Shown here: one piece after another, positions 60,084 to 64,000 of the stretch | Layout: each line of letters starts with the position of its first letter | Position numbering within the stretch: the stretch's first letter is position 1 | Origin: Olsenella sp. kh2p3 | GTDB taxonomy: Bacteria; Actinomycetota; Coriobacteriia; Coriobacteriales; Atopobiaceae | DNA: 64,000 nt | NCBI GenBank assembly: GCA_900119625.1 | Contig: FPKD01000002.1 | Coordinates: 124,001 to 188,000, forward strand | Reading direction: 5' to 3' | The notes under the pieces: model-generated | What the model was told of the DNA's origin: nothing | Databases searched by the model: none | The model's input: the letters and a program-made list of their open reading frames with translations, nothing else | Program-made: the position numbers and the translations under genes

Positions 60084-60863
60084 CTATTCGCCTCCCGTCG
60101 CAGAATGCTCGTTGCCGGCTGACCCACGTTCGCGGCTCTGCCCCATCACCTTGCGCGCAAACTCCCACTCCTCAGGAGAAAGACGTGCCCCGTCAAGCAG
60201 ATCGGGGCGCCAGAGAGCGGTGCGTTCGATGGCACTTCTCCTACGCCATTCGTTAACCGCTCCGTGGTCTCCGGAGAGAAGTACCTCAGGCACACGCTGT
60301 CCATCATAGTCCGCCGGCCGCGTGTACTGCGCGTACTCCAGAAGGCCATCCGAGAAAGACTCGTCGCGCGCACTCATCTCGTCCCCAAGCGCACCGGGAA
60401 GGAGACGAACCACGGCATCTATGACGACGAGCGCGGGAAGCTCGCCGCCAGTAAGGACGTAGTCGCCCAGGGAGAGAACGTCGTCTGCAAGATCATAGAC
60501 GCGCTCGTCCATGCCCTCGTAGCGCCCACAGACAAAGAGCAGGCGCTCCTCGTGCGAAAGACGCTCCGCCACGCCCTCGTCAAAGCGATGACCGCAAGGC
60601 GAGAAGAACACCACATGCGGGGCACACGCGCCGCGTGTGGAGATGTCACGGATAGCCTCGAAGATGGGGGCTGGCTTCATGAGCATGCCCTGCCCTCCCC
60701 CAAAGGGGGCGTCGTCAACCGTGCGGTGCCGGTCGTGCGTCCAGTCACGAAGGTCGTACGCCTCGAACGAGAAGATGCCCTTCGCCTGGGCACGACCCAT
60801 AATCGATGCGTCGAGGTAAGACGAAAAGACGCCTGGGAATACCGAGAGCGTCTCGACAATCAC
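60084..60863 (-). CDS. trmD: tRNA (guanine-N1)-methyltransferase
   Basis: TrmD makes m1G37 in tRNAs and prevents frameshifting. It is 259 aa. The trefoil-knot SAM site is visible in LLFVCGRYEGMDERVYD and SLGDYVLTGGELPALVVIDAV, with DDAPFGGGQGMLM near the start. It overlaps the rimM stop by 4 nt. Confidence 0.97.
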   Translation of the reverse strand: MIVETLSVFPGVFSSYLDASIMGRAQAKGIFSFEAYDLRDWTHDRHRTVDDAPFGGGQGMLMKPAPIFEAIRDISTRGACAPHVVFFSPCGHRFDEGVAERLSHEERLLFVCGRYEGMDERVYDLADDVLSLGDYVLTGGELPALVVIDAVVRLLPGALGDEMSARDESFSDGLLEYAQYTRPADYDGQRVPEVLLSGDHGAVNEWRRRSAIERTALWRPDLLDGARLSPEEWEFARKVMGQSRERGSAGNEHSATGGE

Positions 60864-61384
60864 TGGTCCCCACCCCCGTCGATAAGCCCAGAGGGCAAGC
60901 GTACGGCAATGGGGCCATCATCTGGAACTTCGGTGACCACATCTTCAACGACGGGCAGGAGCACCTCGCCAAACGGGCCCTCGACGACCCAGACGTCATT
61001 GGCGGGACCAACCATAACTTCCTCGATTGTGCCGAGATAGCCGAGGCTCTCGTCGCTAACCTCGCGACCAAAGAGCGCCTCAGCGTCGTGGAGCGTCACA
61101 TCATCAGGCAGGTCCTTCTCGCGGGCAAGAAGGTAGCGGCCGCGAAGACCGTCTGCCTGGTCGATACCCGTTACGCCCGAGAGCGAGACCAGTTGCCCGC
61201 GAGCGCCCTCGGTGACATGCGTGACCATGAAGGACCTTGGCCCCTTGAGACGCGGAGGCACCACGAAGACCTCGAGGCCCTCGCGAACAAGAGGGGGAAG
61301 GCCGTGAACGGCAACCGTCACGACCTCCCCCGTTCTTCCGTGTGACTTCTCGACACGGGCTATGACTCTGTAGCGATCCCGCAA
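60860..61384 (-). CDS. rimM: Ribosome maturation factor RimM
   Basis: This 16S processing factor binds uS19, 174 aa. The N-terminal barrel has VIARVEKSHGRTGEV, and the C-terminal PRC-barrel has LGYLGTIEEVMVGPANDVWVV and VLLPVVEDVVTEV. It sits between khpA and trmD in the usual rpsP-khpA-rimM-trmD order. Confidence 0.95.
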   Translation of the reverse strand: MRDRYRVIARVEKSHGRTGEVVTVAVHGLPPLVREGLEVFVVPPRLKGPRSFMVTHVTEGARGQLVSLSGVTGIDQADGLRGRYLLAREKDLPDDVTLHDAEALFGREVSDESLGYLGTIEEVMVGPANDVWVVEGPFGEVLLPVVEDVVTEVPDDGPIAVRLPSGLIDGGGDQ

Positions 61385-61390
61385 GGTTGC

Positions 61391-61678
61391 CTAGCCTACG
61401 ACCTCGACCTCGACAGAGGTCCCCACGCGCTGCCCAAGGGCGCGCGCGAGAGTGCGAATGGCCTTAATGGTGCGGCCCTTACGGCCAATCACGCGGCCGG
61501 CATCGGCCTCGGCGCAGCTGACCTCAATGAGCGAGCCCTCGTCGCTATCGGTAACGTCAAGCGATACGGCACCCTCATCGTCGACAAGACCACAGACGAT
61601 GTACTCGACAAGGTCTGCCACCTTGTCGGAGGGCATCTCCTGCTCCTCGTCGACCTCGTCGTTAATAGTGTCTTCCAT
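61391..61678 (-). CDS. khpA: KhpA, KH-domain RNA-binding protein
   Basis: This is a single KH-domain protein of 95 aa that pairs with KhpB in Gram-positive bacteria and influences cell division. The KH GxxG loop is in AGRVIGRKGRTIKAIRTLARAL. An acidic N-terminal tail of about 15 residues precedes LVEYIVCGLVDD. ATG 61678 follows AGGGG. The longer frame to 61873 is inside rpsP. Confidence 0.94.
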   Translation of the reverse strand: MEDTINDEVDEEQEMPSDKVADLVEYIVCGLVDDEGAVSLDVTDSDEGSLIEVSCAEADAGRVIGRKGRTIKAIRTLARALGQRVGTSVEVEVVG

Positions 61679-61688
61679 AGAGGAGCCC

Positions 61689-62024
61689 CTACTCGGCAGC
61701 AGCCTCAGCAGCCTCCTCGGCCGCCTTGGCAGCCTTGGCAGCGGCCTTCTTGGAGATCTTGGTCTTCTTCTCGACGACGGGCTGGCCGTTGCGGACAACG
61801 TCGATGAGGTGAGAGACGGAGTTGGTGGGCTGAGCACCCTTTGAAATCCAGGCATCGACCTTCTCGAGGTCAATCTCGATGGTCTTGGGGTTGGTCAGGG
61901 GGTTGTAACGGCCCACCTGCTCGATGTAACGGCCATCGCGAGGCATGCGGCTGTCAGCGACGACGATGCGATAGTACGGACGCTTCTTGGCACCGTGACG
62001 GGCCAGACGAATCTTAACTGCCAA
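61689..62024 (-). CDS. rpsP: 30S ribosomal protein bS16 (TTG start)
   Basis: This is ribosomal protein S16, 111 aa: [25 protein letters not shown] and [11 protein letters not shown] are family signatures. A C-terminal Ala/Lys/Glu-rich tail of about 30 residues is an actinobacterial-style extension. The family N-terminus lines up with TTG 62024, and GGAGGAG sits 6 nt before it. An ATG at the edge of that ribosome site would add five residues. It is the first gene of the rpsP-khpA-rimM-trmD-lepB operon. Confidence 0.95.
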   Translation of the reverse strand: MAVKIRLARHGAKKRPYYRIVVADSRMPRDGRYIEQVGRYNPLTNPKTIEIDLEKVDAWISKGAQPTNSVSHLIDVVRNGQPVVEKKTKISKKAAAKAAKAAEEAAEAAAE

Positions 62025-62098
62025 TGAAAACTCCTCCATACGAGCGGTGCCCTGGTGTAGTGTCATGGCTGCACCGCATAGCCACATAGCAACTAGAC

Positions 62099-62126
62099 AT
62101 TCTACGCCCACGCGGGATATGCGCAA
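62099..62126 (-). promoter_or_regulatory. Promoter of the rpsP operon
   Basis: On the minus strand TTGCGC (62121-62126) and TAGAAT (62099-62104) with a 16-bp spacer lie about 75 bp before the TTG start. Confidence 0.55.
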
Positions 62127-62174
62127 GTTGCAGATTTTGTGAACCGTGCTGTTATGCGCTGCATCATCTTTGCG

Positions 62175-62191
62175 TTTAAGCGGGATTTAAG
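62175..62191 (+). promoter_or_regulatory. Direct repeat TTTAAG-N5-TTTAAG upstream of the response regulator
   Basis: Two TTTAAG hexamers at 62175-62180 and 62186-62191 have an 11-bp period, the spacing of tandem half-sites bound by OmpR/PhoB-family regulators. They lie 50-70 bp before the regulator ATG, so autoregulation is plausible. Confidence 0.45.
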
Positions 62192-62242
62192 ACTCACAAC
62201 GTACGATTGTGCTGGGAAGACGCAATTAAAGGAGGAACTCTC

Positions 62243-62920
62243 ATGAACGTTCTCGTTGTCGAAGACGAGCGAAACCTCGCCGACGCCATTGTCCGCATAC
62301 TCTCCGACGCAGGCTACAACGCCGAGGCCGTCTATGATGGCACGTCCGGCCTCACGAGCGCAAAGAGCGGCCTCTATGATGCCATCGTGCTCGACGTGAT
62401 GCTTCCTGGCATGAACGGCTACGACGTGGTCCACGAGCTGCGCCACGCCAACATCTCGACCCCCGTGCTCATGCTTACGGCGCTCAACTCCACCGAGGAC
62501 AAGGTCGAGGGCCTTGACTCTGGCGCTGATGACTACATGACGAAGCCCTTCGAGGCCCAGGAGCTTCTCGCCCGCCTGCGCGCCATCACCCGCCGCAAGG
62601 GCGAAGTCATGATCGACGAGATCAAGTTTGCCGACCTGACCCTCGACCTCACCACGCACGACCTCTCGTGCGGCGAGAAGAAGATTCACCTCTCCGGCAA
62701 GGAGTTCGAGCTCATGCGCATGCTCATGAGTGCATCCTCACGCGTGATCTCTAAGCAGGACCTTCTCACGAGAGTCTGGGGCGCCGACGCCGAGGCCTCC
62801 GAGAACTCGGTGGAAGCGTACATCTCGTTCCTGCGCAAGAAGCTCGCACATGTTGGGTCCAAGGTACAAATCACCACGCTCAGGATGCTCGGCTACAGGC
62901 TGGAGCTTTTCGAGGACTAG
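62243..62920 (+). CDS. OmpR/PhoB-family response regulator
   Basis: This 225-aa two-component regulator has an N-terminal receiver with the acidic pair in VVEDE, the phospho-Asp in AIVLDVMLPGMNGYDVV (about residue 51), the switch Thr in LMLTAL and the Lys in DDYMTKPFE. The C-terminal winged helix has HLSGKEFELMRMLMS and a SVEAYISFLRKKL recognition region. ATG 62243 follows AAAGGAGG. The partner histidine kinase starts 38 nt downstream. The controlled genes are unknown. Confidence 0.95.
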   Translation: MNVLVVEDERNLADAIVRILSDAGYNAEAVYDGTSGLTSAKSGLYDAIVLDVMLPGMNGYDVVHELRHANISTPVLMLTALNSTEDKVEGLDSGADDYMTKPFEAQELLARLRAITRRKGEVMIDEIKFADLTLDLTTHDLSCGEKKIHLSGKEFELMRMLMSASSRVISKQDLLTRVWGADAEASENSVEAYISFLRKKLAHVGSKVQITTLRMLGYRLELFED

Positions 62921-62958
62921 CGGGCACCCGCTGGATCTTGTTGGGGGAGGTGCCCCGG

Positions 62959-64000
62959 ATGCTGCAGAAGCTTCGCAGAGAGTTCGTCGTCATCACCATG
63001 GCTCTTGTTGGACTGGTGCTTGTGGTTGCTCTTGGATCTACGCTGGTGAGCAGCTACATGAACCAGTCCAGCATCGTGTATTCGGCCTTGACCCATGGGC
63101 TCAAGGAGGACATCGACTTCACGCCGCGCTTTGGTGACCAAGGCGATGGGGATGAGCCCCATGGGCCAAACTGGCTCACGCTCTCTGCGGACGTCTCAAC
63201 AGACGGAACCATAATTGCGAAGAGCTCCTACTACATCGATCCCGACGTCCTCACGCAGATAATCGCCGAGGTGCTCTCATCGAGCGAAGACTCGGGCCAC
63301 GATGCGAACTTGCACCTCTCTTGGATGCGAGCCCAAAACGAGACCGGCTGGCGCATCTCGATCGTTGACACGCAATCCGTTGACTCCTCGCTTGCCCGAC
63401 AGACCATGACGGACGTCGTGATTGTTCTGATGGCCATGGCCGTACTGTTTGCAATTGTCTGGGTGATATCCGCCTGGATCATGAAGCCCATACAGAAGTC
63501 TTGGGACTCACAGCGCCGTTTTGTCTCTGATGCATCTCACGAGCTCAAGACGCCTTTGGCGGTTATCCTTGCAAACACCCAGATACTCCTCGAAGACCCA
63601 AACGTCCCCCCAGACACTCGTACGTGGGTCGAAAGCACCAACGACGAGGCAAGCCACATGAAGGCGCTTGTCGAGGACCTGCTCACGCTTGCACGAACAG
63701 ACGAGGCGCAGGCAGACGGAGCCAAGCGGGTTCTTGCCCTCGAGGACATCGACTTCTCGGAGCTTGTTGACGAATGCGCCATCGAGTTTGATGGCGTGGC
63801 CTTTGAGCGGGGGTGCTCGATTGAGAGCAAAATCGAACCCAACATACGCCTGCAGGCAGACCGCACGCAGATGGCGCGGGCGGTACGCACCCTTATCGAC
63901 AACGCAACCAAATACGCAACCAAGGGCACTGCCGTTGACGTGCGTCTCAAGAAGACCGACAAGCACGTGGTGCTTACGGTGCATAATGCCAGCGCTCCCA
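62959..64000 (+). CDS. Sensor histidine kinase (3' end beyond the window)
   Basis: ATG 62959 follows GGGGGAGG. About 347 codons are visible without a stop before the right edge. There are two membrane helices (residues about 10-32 and 155-178) around an extracytoplasmic loop of about 120 residues that is acidic and His/Asp/Ser-rich. The H-box is FVSDASHELKTPLAVILANTQ and the N-box is TLIDNATKYATKG. No clear HAMP is seen between helix 2 and the H-box. It pairs with the upstream response regulator. The signal is unknown. Confidence 0.94.
   Translation, partial: MLQKLRREFVVITMALVGLVLVVALGSTLVSSYMNQSSIVYSALTHGLKEDIDFTPRFGDQGDGDEPHGPNWLTLSADVSTDGTIIAKSSYYIDPDVLTQIIAEVLSSSEDSGHDANLHLSWMRAQNETGWRISIVDTQSVDSSLARQTMTDVVIVLMAMAVLFAIVWVISAWIMKPIQKSWDSQRRFVSDASHELKTPLAVILANTQILLEDPNVPPDTRTWVESTNDEASHMKALVEDLLTLARTDEAQADGAKRVLALEDIDFSELVDECAIEFDGVAFERGCSIESKIEPNIRLQADRTQMARAVRTLIDNATKYATKGTAVDVRLKKTDKHVVLTVHNASAP

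Overview
The window is high-GC actinobacterial chromosome. The set of neighbours fits class Coriobacteriia, most likely an Atopobiaceae/Olsenella-like organism: ppdK beside glyQS, ispG-proS with the MEP pathway genes, trmFO/xerC/dprA, and actinobacterial-style serine/threonine kinases together with a Firmicutes-like type VII secretion ATPase. This placement is an inference from gene content and was not tested against a database. Almost everything lies on the minus strand. The plus-strand genes are an alpha/beta hydrolase at 30.7 kb and a two-component system at the right edge.

Layout from left to right. (1) 1-5.2 kb: scpB (cut by the left edge), scpA, an M50 protease, a small membrane protein and an ABC-F ATPase preceded by a repeat-rich leader, then a VOC protein. 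(2) 5.3-27.2 kb: one collinear minus-strand locus. In transcription order it holds essC (FHA plus FtsK/SpoIIIE ATPases), esaB/yukD, a 169-aa unknown, three small helical or WXG100-type proteins, a 394-aa protein with a WXG-like head, a DUF4176-like protein, a PP2C phosphatase and six tandem serine/threonine kinases. The kinases share nearly the same catalytic domain but carry different tails: membrane bundles, a beta-propeller-like ectodomain, or Cys-rich RCC1-like sensors. (3) 27.4-33 kb: three tRNAs, a membrane acyltransferase, a small membrane protein, the hydrolase flanked by a repeated hairpin element, and an FMN-dependent alpha-hydroxy-acid oxidase. (4) 33-50.7 kb: housekeeping genes proS, ispG, rseP, dxr, cdsA, uppS, frr, pyrH, tsf, rpsB, xerC, trmFO, dprA, comM, yraN, rnhB and rplS. 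(5) 50.7-62 kb: a DUF6273-like anchored protein, dgt, ppdK with a half-length PPDK-regulator homologue, glyS/glyQ, and lepB-trmD-rimM-khpA-rpsP. (6) 62.2 kb to the end: an OmpR-type regulator and its histidine kinase, cut by the right edge.

The most interesting region is the 22-kb secretion/kinase locus. EssC has an FHA domain that keeps the Arg, Ser and Asn residues needed to bind phosphothreonine. Five of the six kinases carry a conserved linker motif around a Thr (T-[V/I]-G-[K/R]), and a PP2C phosphatase is encoded in the same run. I infer a kinase-phosphatase-FHA switch acting on a type VII secretion machine, comparable in logic to the PpkA/PppA/Fha switch of type VI secretion. No EssA, EssB/YukC or EsaA homologue is visible. 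The kinase genes are mosaics of shared DNA blocks, and one (kinase 2) has lost its last membrane helix to a frameshift.
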